A stretch of DNA of 27,500 bases from Glandiceps talaboti (GCF_964340395.1 NC_135555.1:12166246-12193745), one strand, 5' to 3'; positions 11,801-20,748 are shown, counted from the stretch's first letter. Notes: generated by a model not told the origin, from the letters alone. A program made the numbers and translations.

Positions 11801-14800
11801 AAACATTCACAACATTACAAACACATACAAAATATTATTAGTGCAAAACTGGGATTGAGTTCGAGAAAGACAAAATCCGAAACAGCATAATTTTTTTTAC
11901 ATCAAGGTTTACAAAAAGGGGAGATAGTTCATTGTAGTTTGTTCATTAATTTTTTTTTAAATGAGTGAACTATACATATTCTGTTGCAAAGCAAATGAGT
12001 ATAAACGGTGACCTACAAAACCCTCAGAAATGGTAAACTCCTTAAGACACATTGAGTGCCTGCCAGACATAAATAGTACGTGTACTTTCAGTATGTTCAA
12101 TATCTCAATGCCAATATCTAAATTTAAAAGTAGTGCAAAGTACTCGAATTCAGTTTTCACATCTGGAATTTTTTTGTTGTGAAATTTCATCATTTGCTCA
12201 GTGTGTGTAAGATATCGTCGTAAATTATCTGCAAGCATTGACAAAGTACACTTTATATGCAATGCACCAGTCAGTTACCTTGACCTAAATTTTGTACATG
12301 TTCTAGTTGCATAGAAACTATGTGCAGTGCCCTTTTTCCCCTTTAATATGGAATTAGGACGTTAGGATTTGTAAACTATCTTGCATAGCTTAGGGTCTGG
12401 TTCACTGATGTTTGAAATTATAATCCCAGCATTATAGTTTATTTAAAGTGTGTGTGTGTGTGCATGTTATTAAAACAATCGTGCCTGCCTATTAAAGTGA
12501 CGCAAATGGCATGATCTTTTAAATAAGTACAAAGTCTAAGAGTAGGTGGGTGATAAATATAGTATATGACAATTTGATCTTATATACAGACATTGCATCT
12601 GTTTTTTTTAACATTCAAAATAAATATCAACATGTCAAGTTCATATAAACTGTGTGTATATATATTTTTTAAAACATCACACCTGATGATTTTTACTGAA
12701 ATACAAAAATGGTGATAAATGTAGTATTAGAGAGACATGTATAGCTTTTGTGTCTCATTCCTGACATTTGCAATAATAAACATGTTACAGGTCTTATTAT
12801 AGATAGTACATTTACATGTTATAAAAATATCTTGTGAGGCCCAAATAACCAAATGGCATGTTTTTTATTAAAAGCACAAAATCTAAGGGTACATGGTGAT
12901 GAATAAAGTATAATACACACACACTAGGAACTTATAGTGTTATGTAGTTCTGAGTCTGGTTCACTGACATTTGAAGTAACGTAAAAAAACATCAGACCCC
13001 ATGCAGTAAGCTAAATGGTATGACTTTCATTAAAGCACAAAATCTAAGAATACAAGGTGATAAATAAAGTATATTACCCGCACGCTTAGGAGCTGGTGTC
13101 GTCTAGTTTTGAGTCTGGTGGTTCACCGACATTTGAAATAACAACCAACATGTTAACTTTATAGATAGTACGTGTACATGTTTATTGGACCATCATGCCT
13201 GATGCAGTAAACTGAATGGTATGATTTCTATCAATTTACAAAATCTAAAGGTAGTGGGTAATAAATACAGTATATGACATGCATACTATTACTAGGAACT
13301 GCTAATCTGATAATATGAATATATATACACACCTCTTTGTGGAAGCAATTTATATACTCGATATGGAATACCATCCGGGCTTCGGATTTTCTTATCTCGA
13401 ACCTCTTCAACATCAGGTAGCTTATTAAGCGCTGTTCGCAACCTCGTTTTCCATACTGCAGGCTCCACTTTGTCTATACCCACTTTGTATTTGCCAGTGT
13501 GCAGCGACCAAGCCTGGTAAAATGAAACAAAAAAGATAGAATTTCATCAAATTTGGTGACGAAAAAAAAAAAGATGAGGAAACTGATTTTAAGGGTCTAT
13601 GAGTCAATGCCAGGTTTTATCGTTAGAAGAGTGTCTCATCAGTGGAGCCGTAAGGACTCAGTACATCAGATAATTCCTTTGTTCTAGACGAACCTTTTCC
13701 ATTTGCTCTGTCAGACAACCGTTTCTCTCACCAAATTTTTATCCTAATCTGAGTATGTCTTTAAACATACTTCTGTTTCAATGACTTTTATCTTGTATTT
13801 CAGATTGGCAATTTCCAAACGTCACAAAACATGTTTTATTTTCCACATAAAACATATTGTTTTATCATTATAAATTCACAATATATAGTTTGTTATTTCT
13901 GCGGAAGTTTCACTGTCGCGCATAGGAATGTGACAAAAAGTATTTTTAAAAATTATTTATTCATGGGAATATTTATTTGCCACTTACAACAATAGGTCAT
14001 TGAATCAAGTAATATAATAAATGATTTTTATTTTGAGTTTTATATAACATGTATAATCATAAAATTGACGTGTACACGTATATTATATATCAGATTGCCG
14101 GGGGTTAAAGGTCACATTTAGATAACAGTATATAAAGGGATTCTAATTTGCATTCAATGCCTGGACAACAGACCATAATACTTGTGACACTGCAGCGGTC
14201 AATATGAGTCTGACACCCAAATTATACACTTTTGTACCAGTTTGATAAACGAAAGCATTACATCAACATCTTGTTCTGTATTTGTAAGTAAACTGTTAGG
14301 AATTTTGTTTCAGAGTTGGCAACCAAGTAAACATGAATAAAGAGAGTTGAAAATGAAAGAAAAACTGGCACTCTGCCAGATCACGAACGTCATTGGAAGA
14401 GTGTCACTATTTCGCAATCACTGAGTGTTCCACGTAAACAACTTTGTTGACAGTTTTTTTTGAGTTAACAGAAACATTAGAAAAGGTTTGAGGAGTCAGT
14501 GACATCTGCCTGTGGGTTTTTTTTTCAGTGTTTCCATAAATGCCAAGGAGATGATCATAAATATTTGAGTACAAATGCCTGCCAAAGATCCTTGACCCTA
14601 AACTCCCATTAAAACTATTAATTCTTATTTACTTCTTTTTAAGCTTTTAACATTTGTAAAATGCAAGGACAGTCTCATTTGTTGGTTCCCTTTTGTCAAA
14701 GAATTCCTTTTTATTGCAAATCAAGATGTCATGTTTTGAAAGACTGCAGACAGGCTGGGTCAAAAATTTAAAGTATGCAGTACGACATAGTGAAGTTAAT

Positions 14801-16498
14801 ATTAAATCCAAAATGGTGGAAATTGTACACTCTTCAAAACAGGGCAAACTGCCCAGCTTTAAAGTTCATGTTTTTTAATTACATATTTCAATCTGCAAAC
14901 AGCAGACCACTGGCTCGATTATGGTGACCACCCGACAACAAAACAGATCCCATACTTATAGTAACTACATTCTGTGAAAACATCACCGACACTATTCCAG
15001 GTAGTCAAAATATAGCTCATTGGAGGGCTTTTCCATGTTTTTCTTGGAAGAAGTTGATCTATTCCAGGTACTATGGTGTGAGGAAACCCTCCAGTACGTA
15101 CATACACAGGTCTGTAGCCTATTAAAAAAAATAGCTATGTCACTCTGGTGACACAGATTGCCAACACTACCCCAGACTTCCAGGAATCATTTGCATATCA
15201 GTTTTCCACGTATTCAATAAATAGCCATAAGCAGGGGGTTTCTATTCCTTCTAAGAAGCAACACATGTCTTCCTGGTATTTTATCAGTTGAGGAAATCCC
15301 TCTCAGCCAGAATTAGAATTGGCCACCAGGAATACTACAACTCTTAAAGGACAATTACTACAGCCAAGTTTGTTCATAATCTAGCAATGCAGGCCTATGC
15401 TGTACACTTAATGTACAGACTAGTGATAACTGAAAATTAGTCAACAGATTGCTTCATGGAGAGAATTTGTTTATATATCAGCAAAATTGACAAAGTTAAA
15501 GTTTGCAATGTTTGACTTTAATGTTTCTGAAAAGATTCCAATGCAGAGGTATTGAAATTACTTTACATCGCCACAAATATAGGGACAGTCCCTAATATTC
15601 CCACACCTCAGTTTCTGTTTACCCAAAAACTCATTAAATCACAACTATTAAAACTTGCTGAAAATACGATCTTCAACAACTTCCACTTTCTTGGAGCAAA
15701 TCAATGGAAAATTGTCAATCTGGGTCATTTGCATATTCATGAGGGACGGCCCCTTACCCTACCCTCAGACAGTAAAACAGCTAGCAAGATCCTGTTTTTT
15801 GGAAATTGGAGACTATGATAACTTTTCAAAAATCAAATTCCGGTAAGAAGATACCTGTTAATCTGTCATTTTTTTCAGACTAGATTAACTTTGAGTCAAA
15901 TGTTCAAAAACTTTTTTATTTTTATTACCAGCTGTTATTTTCAACTGTTGCTGTGTCATAATCACATTTATGAAACCAGGAAATGATCAAGTTCAAAATT
16001 ACTATCTGTTGAAAGAAAACTTTTTTGGTAAATATTGATGGAGGAAAATTCAGCTTTAACTGGTTCAAACCAGTTTAAACTGATGTTTAAAAGGTGAATA
16101 TTGATTGGTCAAAAATAAAATGGTCCGATAAAGGTTAACCTTTGGTGGCCAAAATTGTGATGCAATATAAGTAATAAATAACACATAACGTACCTTGAGT
16201 TTTTTTTTTAATTTATGACAAAACATTCTCTGACTAGTGGAAGGGACTTTGATTTTTCACATTTGCATTTTATTGAATTTGATTTGATGATTATGATTGG
16301 TAAATAAAAGATTTGACCTACCCGAAATATCTTGGAGTCCTCTTCCTGATCGTAATCGTTTTTCGCTGCATGTTTCCATGGAACCTTAAATTCGGTTTTC
16401 TCAGGATCAATCCAGTCCAACCCTCTGTAGTTTCCACTGTTGATTTGTTCAACAATCCATGGCCGCAGCCTAAGTCTGTGTACGTTCTCTGGGAGCAT
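2481..16498 (-). CDS. Interferon regulatory factor, complete ('gene A'), six coding exons
   Basis: Joins 16498-16322, 13513-13333, 10354-10148, 8853-7762, 4754-4517 and 2808-2481 (minus strand). All junctions are GT/AG and the frame stays open, giving 740 residues plus TAA. Domain order: helix-turn-helix IRF DBD (residues 5-117) with tryptophans at 14, 29, 41, 61 and 80; an acidic run then a basic NLS-like patch (121-188); a long low-complexity linker (190-552); and an IAD (about 554-722) with GDVY, FW, ERVKIFD and GVGQQW motifs. IRFs bind GAAA-type ISRE elements in the nucleus and dimerise through the IAD; that role is family knowledge. The protein is much longer than typical IRFs (about 325-520 residues), mainly because of the linker exon. 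The start is taken as the first ATG in the first DBD exon. The reading frame is open further upstream, so an extra N-terminal segment is possible. The DBD mixes IRF1/2-like and IRF4/8-like motifs, so no orthologue symbol is given. Confidence 0.9.
2809..4516 (-). other. Gene A intron 6
   Basis: 1,708 bases between the two IAD exons. Apart from the 47-bp minisatellite it is AT-rich unique sequence with no supported gene on either strand. Confidence 0.85.
3069..3655. repeat. 47-bp minisatellite, about 12.5 copies
   Basis: Tandem units beginning CTGACTTGACATACTGACTT and ending ACTTGGCTAT. Units differ at a few diagnostic positions (GCCCAGAG, GGCCACAG or ACCCAGAG; GACTT or GGCTT; CAT or CCT). Each unit contains two internal copies of CTGACTTGACA, so it arose from a shorter duplication. 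The edges are degenerate. It is inside gene A intron 6. Confidence 0.95.
4517..4754 (-). CDS. Gene A exon 6: first part of IRF association domain
   Basis: Acceptor TTTTCATCGTAG|GT and donor AAAGG|GTATGT. The exon encodes DELLIEINYKS, a glycine-bearing strand (PKGCHLYYV), then VTFPDFNEF and KLTTTLLQHMDKG. These match the order of early IAD beta-strands and the helix before the conserved GV motif. It enters in phase 1 and exits in phase 2, splitting the glycine codon. The equivalent gene B exon at 22364-22586 has the same phases and cut point. The IAD mediates IRF homo- and heterodimerisation and partner binding. Confidence 0.9.
5137..5182. repeat. (AAC)n microsatellite
   Basis: Imperfect AAC/CAA trinucleotide tract, interrupted by two AAT triplets. 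Confidence 0.9.
5365..5635 (+). mobile_element. Possible degenerate 3' end of a non-LTR retrotransposon
   Basis: The plus strand reads DKHPLNAYFDILPSGRRYHC and then a few residues to a stop at 5479. PSGRRY followed by a CxxC-like stretch recalls the C-terminal end of CR1/L2-type LINE ORF2 proteins. A +1 shift restores an FCPVSRQIIKSLL-like end, so the copy looks frameshifted. It is followed by a T-rich segment and a tail containing AATAAACAAACAA. Only this small part is visible; there is no reverse transcriptase core. Moderate to low certainty. Confidence 0.35.
7762..8853 (-). CDS. Gene A exon 5: long low-complexity linker
   Basis: Acceptor TTCTGTTTATAG|CT and donor CATA|GTAAGT. At 1,092 bases this is an unusually large IRF exon, encoding residues 190-552 and phase 1 at both ends. 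The sequence is rich in Ser, Thr, Pro, Val and Asn, as in transactivation or spacer regions, and is followed by a charged, likely helical stretch just before the IAD (motifs MIAAKLREN and EEVRKIKEED). Three sequences fit the SUMO acceptor consensus psi-K-x-E: I214-K215-D-E, I368-K369-S-E and I518-K519-E-E. The open frame across more than 1 kb of AT-rich DNA, with in-phase splice sites at both ends, supports it as real coding sequence. Confidence 0.88.
8969..8989. repeat. Perfect hairpin, 10-bp arms with 1-base loop
   Basis: ACTTATTTGC and GCAAATAAGT are separated by one base. A further inverted pair, AAGTATAC (8941-8948) and GTATACTT (8965-8972), overlaps it. It sits about 115 bases upstream (in the transcript) of the exon 5 acceptor. 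Confidence 0.7.
9516..9758. mobile_element. Foldback (MITE-like) element with telomere-like loop
   Basis: Left arm about 9516-9586 and right arm about 9687-9758 are inverted copies, sharing ACCTGACCATTT, GCCCTAGACGTTTC, TTTC.GCAT and ACCCAAGATG in the same order with small gaps. The 100-base centre starts with GGTTAGGG repeats. No ORF is present, so if mobile it is non-autonomous. No clean target-site duplication was identified. Confidence 0.6.
9585..9618. repeat. Interstitial TTAGGG-like tract
   Basis: About four imperfect units of the animal telomere repeat (GGTTAGGGTTAGG, then GGTTAGGGGTTAGGGTTAG) in the loop of the foldback element. Confidence 0.75.
10148..10354 (-). CDS. Gene A exon 4: acidic run followed by basic NLS-like segment
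   Basis: Acceptor TGTCTCTTTCAG|AC and donor AGAA|GTAAGT, which matches the consensus strongly. It reads in phase with the DBD exon, its first codon completing an Asp. The product begins HPWSRR, then about 16 nearly uninterrupted Asp/Glu residues, then PKKRLMNVRKRRKSS, then a Ser/Thr-rich stretch and SKKARKE. The basic patches are plausible nuclear localisation signals. The acidic run is encoded by an imperfect GAT/GAA/GAG/GAC trinucleotide tract, so its length may vary between alleles. The exon is 207 bases and is phase 1 at both ends. Confidence 0.85.
10468..10481. promoter_or_regulatory. RFX X-box
   Basis: GTTACCATGGCAAC is an exact inverted-repeat X-box (GTTRCC, 2-base spacer, RGYAAC). 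It lies in gene A intron 3, 114 bases on the transcriptionally upstream side of exon 4, next to a 182-bp tandem duplication. Confidence 0.4.
10487..10862. repeat. 182-bp tandem duplication, two diverged copies
   Basis: Copy 1 (10487-10668) and copy 2 (10669-10862) share AGTTCAACTTTC, ATGAATATTGTGGTC, AAGTAGGCACT, TTGATGTCA and TTAATGAAAGTGTCCCAC in order. Copy 2 has a small insertion. Substitutions are numerous enough to exclude a very recent event. Confidence 0.85.
11171..11182 (+). promoter_or_regulatory. ISRE-like site GAAAGTGAAACC
   Basis: In the context ACTGAAAGTGAAACCC this fits the full ISRE consensus (GAAANNGAAAC), and is the best such match I found in the window. It lies in gene A intron 3. 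It is a candidate feedback element. Confidence 0.35.
12375..13310. repeat. Diverged tandem array of about four units
   Basis: Recurring ordered blocks: TCTGGTTCACTGACATTTGA, CCTGATGCAGTAA, AATGGTATGA, GCACAAAATCTAAG and GTGATAAATAAAGTATATGAC. Copies start near 12400, 12650, 12955 and 13110. They differ in spacing and carry internal insertions, including ATAGATAGTACGTGTACATG in two copies. The array ends about 20 bases from the exon 3 donor. Confidence 0.7.
13333..13513 (-). CDS. Gene A exon 3: second half of IRF DNA-binding domain
   Basis: Acceptor TTTTACCAG|GCT and donor AGAG|GTGTGT. The exon opens with AWSLHTGKYKVGIDK and contains VWKTRLRTALNKLPD, the recognition-helix region, then YRVYKLLP, the conserved end of the domain. 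Tryptophans 61 and 80 complete the five-Trp set. In the recognition helix Arg85 and Asn89 occupy the expected DNA-contact positions. The residue after the arginine is Thr86, where IRF1, 2, 4 and 8 have Cys. The exon is 181 bases and ends in phase 1. Its donor sits about 20 bases from the right edge of a diverged repeat array in the next intron. Confidence 0.92.
13514..16321 (-). other. Gene A intron 2 (splits the DBD)
   Basis: 2,808 bases. An ISRE-like GAAAATGAAA lies at 14349-14358, and a perfect 8-bp inverted repeat AACTGGTT/AACCAGTT at 16058-16075. A minus-strand open stretch at 14919-15120 follows a pyrimidine-AG but lacks a donor and would break the DBD. Nothing else is recognised. Confidence 0.8.
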
Positions 16499-16508
16499 GT
16501 CTGTCAAT
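16322..16508 (-). CDS. Gene A exon 2: first half of IRF DNA-binding domain
   Basis: The acceptor is a pyrimidine-containing tract ending TTGCCAG before 16508, and the donor is CGG|GTAGGT after 16322. Coding is taken from ATG at 16498-16496. It encodes 59 residues with the family landmarks LRPW, GLDW, VPWKHAAK and the exon-ending KIFR. Tryptophans 14, 29 and 41 are the first three of the five-Trp signature. The exon ends in phase 0 exactly before the AW motif. Bases 16508-16499 are probably 5' UTR. A start further upstream is possible because the ten bases before ATG (an in-frame TTG codon among them) contain no stop. A second AG eight bases into the exon could also serve as acceptor. Confidence 0.9.
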
Positions 16509-18622
16509 CTGGCAAGGATAGAGTGAGCACGTTATGTTTTTGTTTCCTTCTCACATGGTCAAAATGAAAGGAAATGCTACAGAGCGACTGCATGTGTGTA
16601 TTTTTAGAAACAGGAACAAACTCTTCACAGCAGTTTGCAGAAACAAACAAATTTGAATAATAAAACAAACCATTCAAAATATTCCACAAGTTTTAAATAT
16701 GTTTACGTGTACACGGAGTACTAAAAGTGAAAGTTGCAAAGATTTCATATTTAACCACCGACTCCAGTAACGTAATGCAATACTTAAAATTCAACTTTTT
16801 GAATAATTTTTGAAAAAAAATTTCTTTTCGTGTACAAATTTATACAATAACATAACATGCATTTTATGAGCATTCAAATTGTTTGCTCAGCGAAAATTAC
16901 TTGACTCTGAAATCTGGGAAGCATTTTTTTTCTTCAAATTTATAGTACGTGGAAGCCGGTGTACAGGTATTGACTATTGTTCCGGTTTTTCCGCGGAAAT
17001 ATATAAATACACAACGAAAGAAGACGGCACGAGTGTTTGTGCTTACTCAGTCGCACCTGACTGCAGAACTTATCTAGTTCATATTTACATGTAATATGGG
17101 GGGAAATATCATACAAAAACTATTTTAAATAATATTTTGCGATTACATGTAAAGTTACCAACGCCCGAAATATGTGACGATACCAACACGTTATGTGAAA
17201 AGGTCCCACTAAGAGATTCGCAGCGACGACGTCACGTCCCGAGCCGGCGACGTGTCACTTGCAGTACATTGCAAAATCCAGACCGTCCACAGGCTTGAAA
17301 CTAAAATTCTCGTTTCATGGTTGAATATTTTAAAAAAATGTTTCGACATCGCATTTACCTTGTTTGATACCTCCTACCAGTGATGCAAGCCAATGTGCGA
17401 GTGCGATAGTCGTTCGCTATTATGTGTATTAATTGGTCGTACGCAGAAGTCACGGATATTTTTTGCATTGGTCCGAAAAGTCTTGTCAGTGATGACTTCG
17501 CGGAACCACCTCACTTCAAGAGCGACTTAGTTCTAATGATGAGATCTAAAAAAGTTTGAAAACCGATACCAAAACTCGATTTCAGATAAAATTATTGACA
17601 CCTCATCAAATTCAAGATGTACTCCCAAATAAAGTATGCCGTAACGAGCTAAGGGCGGAATCCCAGCTGTATTGATGTAACGAAACTCCAATCTGCTCAT
17701 GTGCTGTTCCTGTGTGCGTCAACATATAAATTAGTAATACTAGCCCTGTACTACGAACTATACACTTCCGTACTTCAAGACGGTGCACTTGTTGACGTGC
17801 TTTTTGCAGTTATTCAAATTACATAGCGTTTCGTTCAACATTTGGCACACGACGACGCGAAACGAATACGTTTGCCGTTGACTTTTAGTATCGATATATT
17901 ATATCTACTGAGCGCCGCAATGGCGACGGTCATATATTTGAGTAAATAACCGATCGCGAAGTAAACACAAGCTTAGCACATGACATGAACTTTAATTCAC
18001 ATTGAAGAATATACACAGTTATGTAGTCGATCGGCCACAACCCACGTCACGCCAATTAGACTACTTCCCGACAAAATATCGAGCGAGCGTTGAACTTAGT
18101 TTCGATTGAAATGGTGTTAAAACGCGAGGTACAAACAGGAAGCTGTCAAGGTTGGGGCAACGACTTGAAAGCGATATCTCTACACAACTCTGCGCAGGCC
18201 TATAACACAATCACCACAAGCGCTACGTGTTCACTGTGTACTATACTCAGTTTCGAAAGCGCTTAATCATGCTTGTATAATCTTCGGATAGATTATAAAG
18301 CGGCGAAATTCTACCGTGTCGTATGATAACATATAAGAAAATTGTGTAACGTACATGCTCACCTATAGCTGAAGTGAAAATGAAATTACAAAGTTGTCCT
18401 CACGTGCTAAAGTAAATCTGTGAATGAACAATCCCACGCACGGCTTTCAACGGTGGAATGCGTACGCGTATACAAGAATTTGAGAACCCGTATTTTTTAA
18501 AAGTTGGGACAGCTTTCCTTTCTTTGGCCTCTGAAATATATACACGCTCCAGGATGATCTAGTATCGTCAGTAACAGGAACCCTCTTCAACCCTGTCGGC
18601 AATGTAAACTGCTGTCACTTAC
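16509..18622 (-). other. Gene A 5' region / probable intron 1
   Basis: The stretch 17150-18500 is visibly richer in CpG than the surrounding introns, as expected near an animal promoter. It includes an AAAAGTGAAAGT IRF half-site at 16723-16734, a weak alternative donor near 17357 and the ISRE-like core at 18376. No coding sequence is recognised. Confidence 0.55.
18376..18385 (+). promoter_or_regulatory. ISRE-like core GAAAATGAAA
   Basis: Fits GAAANNGAAA and is preceded by AAGT, giving three half-sites in AAGTGAAAATGAAA. It lies within the CpG-richer 5' region of gene A and is a candidate for IRF autoregulation. Confidence 0.3.
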
Positions 18623-18795
18623 CTTGGAAAAAACTTTGCCAGGAATCTATTAAGTACACACCATGTTATGTAGCTGGCGAGTATTTGATGACTAAGCGAG
18701 GCGTCCTGAGTTGACCCTCGTTGAGTAGTAGAAACTATACATTTAACATGTAAATGCATATGCAGTCGCTCGTATCATTGTCAATATCTTTTTTG
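18623..18795 (-). other. Candidate non-coding first exon of gene A
   Basis: A near-perfect donor CCAAG|GTAAGTG follows 18623 on the minus strand, 2.1 kb upstream of exon 2. The right boundary is only estimated, from a TATA-like element at 18822-18829. The interval has a short upstream ORF (ATG at 18664-18662, four codons then TAA). A weaker alternative donor, CAAG|GTAAATG, occurs at about 17357. Transcript data would be needed to choose between them. Confidence 0.3.
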
Positions 18796-18821
18796 AGGTC
18801 GATACGTGTGAGGGCGCGCTT

Positions 18822-18829
18822 CTATATAG
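18822..18829 (-). promoter_or_regulatory. TATA-like element (CTATATAG)
   Basis: An 8-base palindrome, CTATATAG, in a GC-richer local context about 200 bases upstream of the strong donor at 18623. The spacing would place a start site near 18795. This is an inference from spacing only. Confidence 0.3.
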
Positions 18830-18907
18830 TTTCGGATCCGCAAATTTGTGACGCTGCACGCTGAAACCGTAAAGAGATCACACACGGAGTTCTCTATTAC
18901 AATATAG

Positions 18908-18915
18908 TGACGTCA
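18908..18915. promoter_or_regulatory. Full CRE palindrome (TGACGTCA), proximal copy
   Basis: Exact TGACGTCA, the CREB/ATF consensus, in the context ATAGTGACGTCAA, about 80 bases upstream of the TATA-like element. A second copy lies 79 bases further upstream of gene A in nearly the same context. Confidence 0.5.
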
Positions 18916-18986
18916 AAGTCACTTGCATATGACGTGGAAATAGATGTATGTAGAAAGGCGGGATTTTCACGCTCCCTATAATGTAG

Positions 18987-18994
18987 TGACGTCA
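18987..18994. promoter_or_regulatory. Full CRE palindrome (TGACGTCA), distal copy
   Basis: Exact TGACGTCA in the context GTAGTGACGTCAA, matching the proximal copy in the flanking bases as well. The repeated flank suggests either a short duplication or a constrained composite site. Confidence 0.5.
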
Positions 18995-19675
18995 ATGATT
19001 TTCTGACAAAAGTGCAATTAAATTTAAAGTGCTTTATTTTCAATATACTTTTGAAGCTACACTGAGAAAAAGGAAAAAACAAGCTTAGTTGAAAATACTA
19101 CTAAAAATGCCAGTTTGTAAACAGAGCTCTCTAATTACGAGTTGAGAAACACGTGTATTTTCATTCGGGCATTGTGTTCCCAATTTGTTGTCTCTCGGCT
19201 TTAAAAAAATCGAATTTCTTGATTGAAAAGAGTTTCTACCTGAAGTGTGCAAAGTTGGTAAATATTGTGCGAAACGGTGAAAATAAAATGGTATAAACTA
19301 CTGATCATCCCAGGAAATGTGAGCGGTAATACAAATCACAATAAATTGGAATGTTTCCCTCTCTCCCAGGAGTGACGGTTGTTTCACCATTAAATGTTCT
19401 CAAACTTCTAAAAAGAAAAATAAAGTCAGAAAATCAAAATAATGTGCTCTTCTTACGAATTCTGGATAATGTTGACAAATAAGTACATAAAGCTCAAACA
19501 AAACAATGTCAGTAAGTAAAAAGTTGGTTCCTTTAAGTATAACAACAACTCGGTGTCGCGATTATCGACAGTCACACGCCGTGTACATGGCACTATCATA
19601 CTAATCTAGTGTCTGGTTATACAGGAATCTCTCTGTGAGTACGTAATTCGATACAATGTGATCACTTGTGTCCGT

Positions 19676-19684
19676 GGAAATCCC
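19676..19684. promoter_or_regulatory. NF-kB-like site
   Basis: GGAAATCCC, the reverse complement of GGGATTTCC, fits a Rel/NF-kB half-plus-half site. It lies about 0.9 kb upstream of the candidate gene A start. It is short, so a chance match is possible. Confidence 0.25.
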
Positions 19685-19766
19685 GAATACAATCCGAATC
19701 CGACTCGGATGTCACGCTTCTAATTCTGATCGGATTGGTTACCAGAAGCCAAACATTATGACGTAA

Positions 19767-19772
19767 TTTATT
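19767..19772 (-). terminator. Candidate poly(A) signal of gene B
   Basis: Canonical AATAAA on the minus strand, about 520 bases after the gene B stop, followed by a TG-rich stretch (ATGTTTGG). An ATTAAA variant at 19893-19898 is an alternative. No equally clear signal was found for gene A downstream of 2481. Confidence 0.35.
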
Positions 19773-20291
19773 CTTCGATCGGACGATAGGACCTCTGAGG
19801 AACTCATTGCTGGAACAAACTTCTGAAGTAGTGACGCACGAAATATTCGATCCATTCATCAAATTGTTTAAAAATCATTTCCTCCATTGAAGTTTAATGT
19901 TGTAAGCAGGTTTTTTTCCCCCACTCATTTCCATGGTGATATTTTTGCATTTGGCGAATGTGTCCAAAATTGTCAAGTAGAACCGTGACAAACCGAGTTA
20001 CAAAAACCGTCATTTTCACGTCTGTACTAAGATTTAAGTTGAAGCTAGTACAGTTGGAATGTAATTACATGTAAGTCTGTCCTAATGATTGCTGGTGAAA
20101 TGCACGCTAACCCTACGAAAAGTTCATAAACTCTCAAAAAATATTTGATCTCAAAAATATAGAAATTCTCTCACACATAGGCTCTGATTGTGCATGCAAG
20201 GAGGCTATCCACCGGCTTACAACTTGAAACACGAAGGCCTCATCAGATCCAACATCATAATTATTGGCAGAGTTTAATTTGATGTGGTATC

Positions 20292-20748
20292 TCAAGAACT
20301 ACAGGCTTGCATCGCTCGTACAGCCATCGCCATGTGATTAAATTCACTCGTCGGAGTCAAGGGCGGTGTCTGCGGGGGCGAGCCGGACGGCAGTTCAATA
20401 TCCTCTCGGGCACTATAACTTGGTTTCCTCGTTCGCTCATACAGGCGACGTTGTTCGAGCGCCCTCAACGGTGTCACAGTCACCGAAATGAGGTTATTTC
20501 TCAGTGGGCATTCCAAATTCCAGCGTTGTCCAACACCGAAGAAAATATGAGGGGGTGATGGTTTGGGTGTCCCATTTTGTAAGTGGTGCTCTAATTCCAT
20601 TTCAAATTGCTTGCTATCAAATATCTTCACCCGTTCGTTGCGTGGCAGTTTTTGTGGTTCGTGAGTGGCTGATGAAGTATTCCAAAAGAAGACGGTCCTG
20701 CAGAGTCGGGTAGCGTATACATCACCATCAAGAGTTTCGACCTGTACC
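20292..20748 (-). CDS. Gene B terminal exon: rest of IAD and proline-rich tail
   Basis: Acceptor GTTTTTCAACAG|G, joining in phase 2. It encodes VETLDGDVYATRLCRTVFFW, NERVKIFD, FFGVGQRW and NNLISVTVTPL, matching gene A exon 7 block by block. After the IAD there are about 50 more residues: an Arg-rich stretch, then SPPQTPPLTPTS and a C-terminus ending QACSS before TGA (20294-20292). The SP/TP cluster suggests proline-directed phosphorylation. Gene A lacks this tail. Confidence 0.92.

Larger units (their letters stand above)
10355..13332 (-). other. Gene A intron 3
   Basis: 2,978 bases between the DBD and the acidic/basic exon. It holds the RFX X-box, a 182-bp tandem duplication, the best ISRE match, a (GT)7 run at 12449-12462 and a diverged tandem array next to exon 3. 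Open stretches at 11456-11674 and 11957-12262 (minus strand) lack protein-like features. Confidence 0.8.
18796..20291. other. Intergenic interval between gene B and gene A
   Basis: About 1.5 kb from the gene B stop to the candidate gene A start. It contains the gene B 3' UTR with candidate poly(A) signals, an NF-kB-like site, the two CREs and the TATA-like element. No protein-like ORF is supported. Confidence 0.6.

Noticed and set aside
14919-15120. Minus-strand open stretch of about 62 codons after a T-rich AG, protein-like in composition
   Set aside because: It lacks a usable donor, and inserting it between gene A exons 2 and 3 would break the conserved FR-AW junction of the DBD.
18959-18969. 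GGGATTTTCAC as an NF-kB site near the gene A promoter
   Set aside because: The 3' half departs from the consensus (CA instead of CC); the site at 19676 is better.
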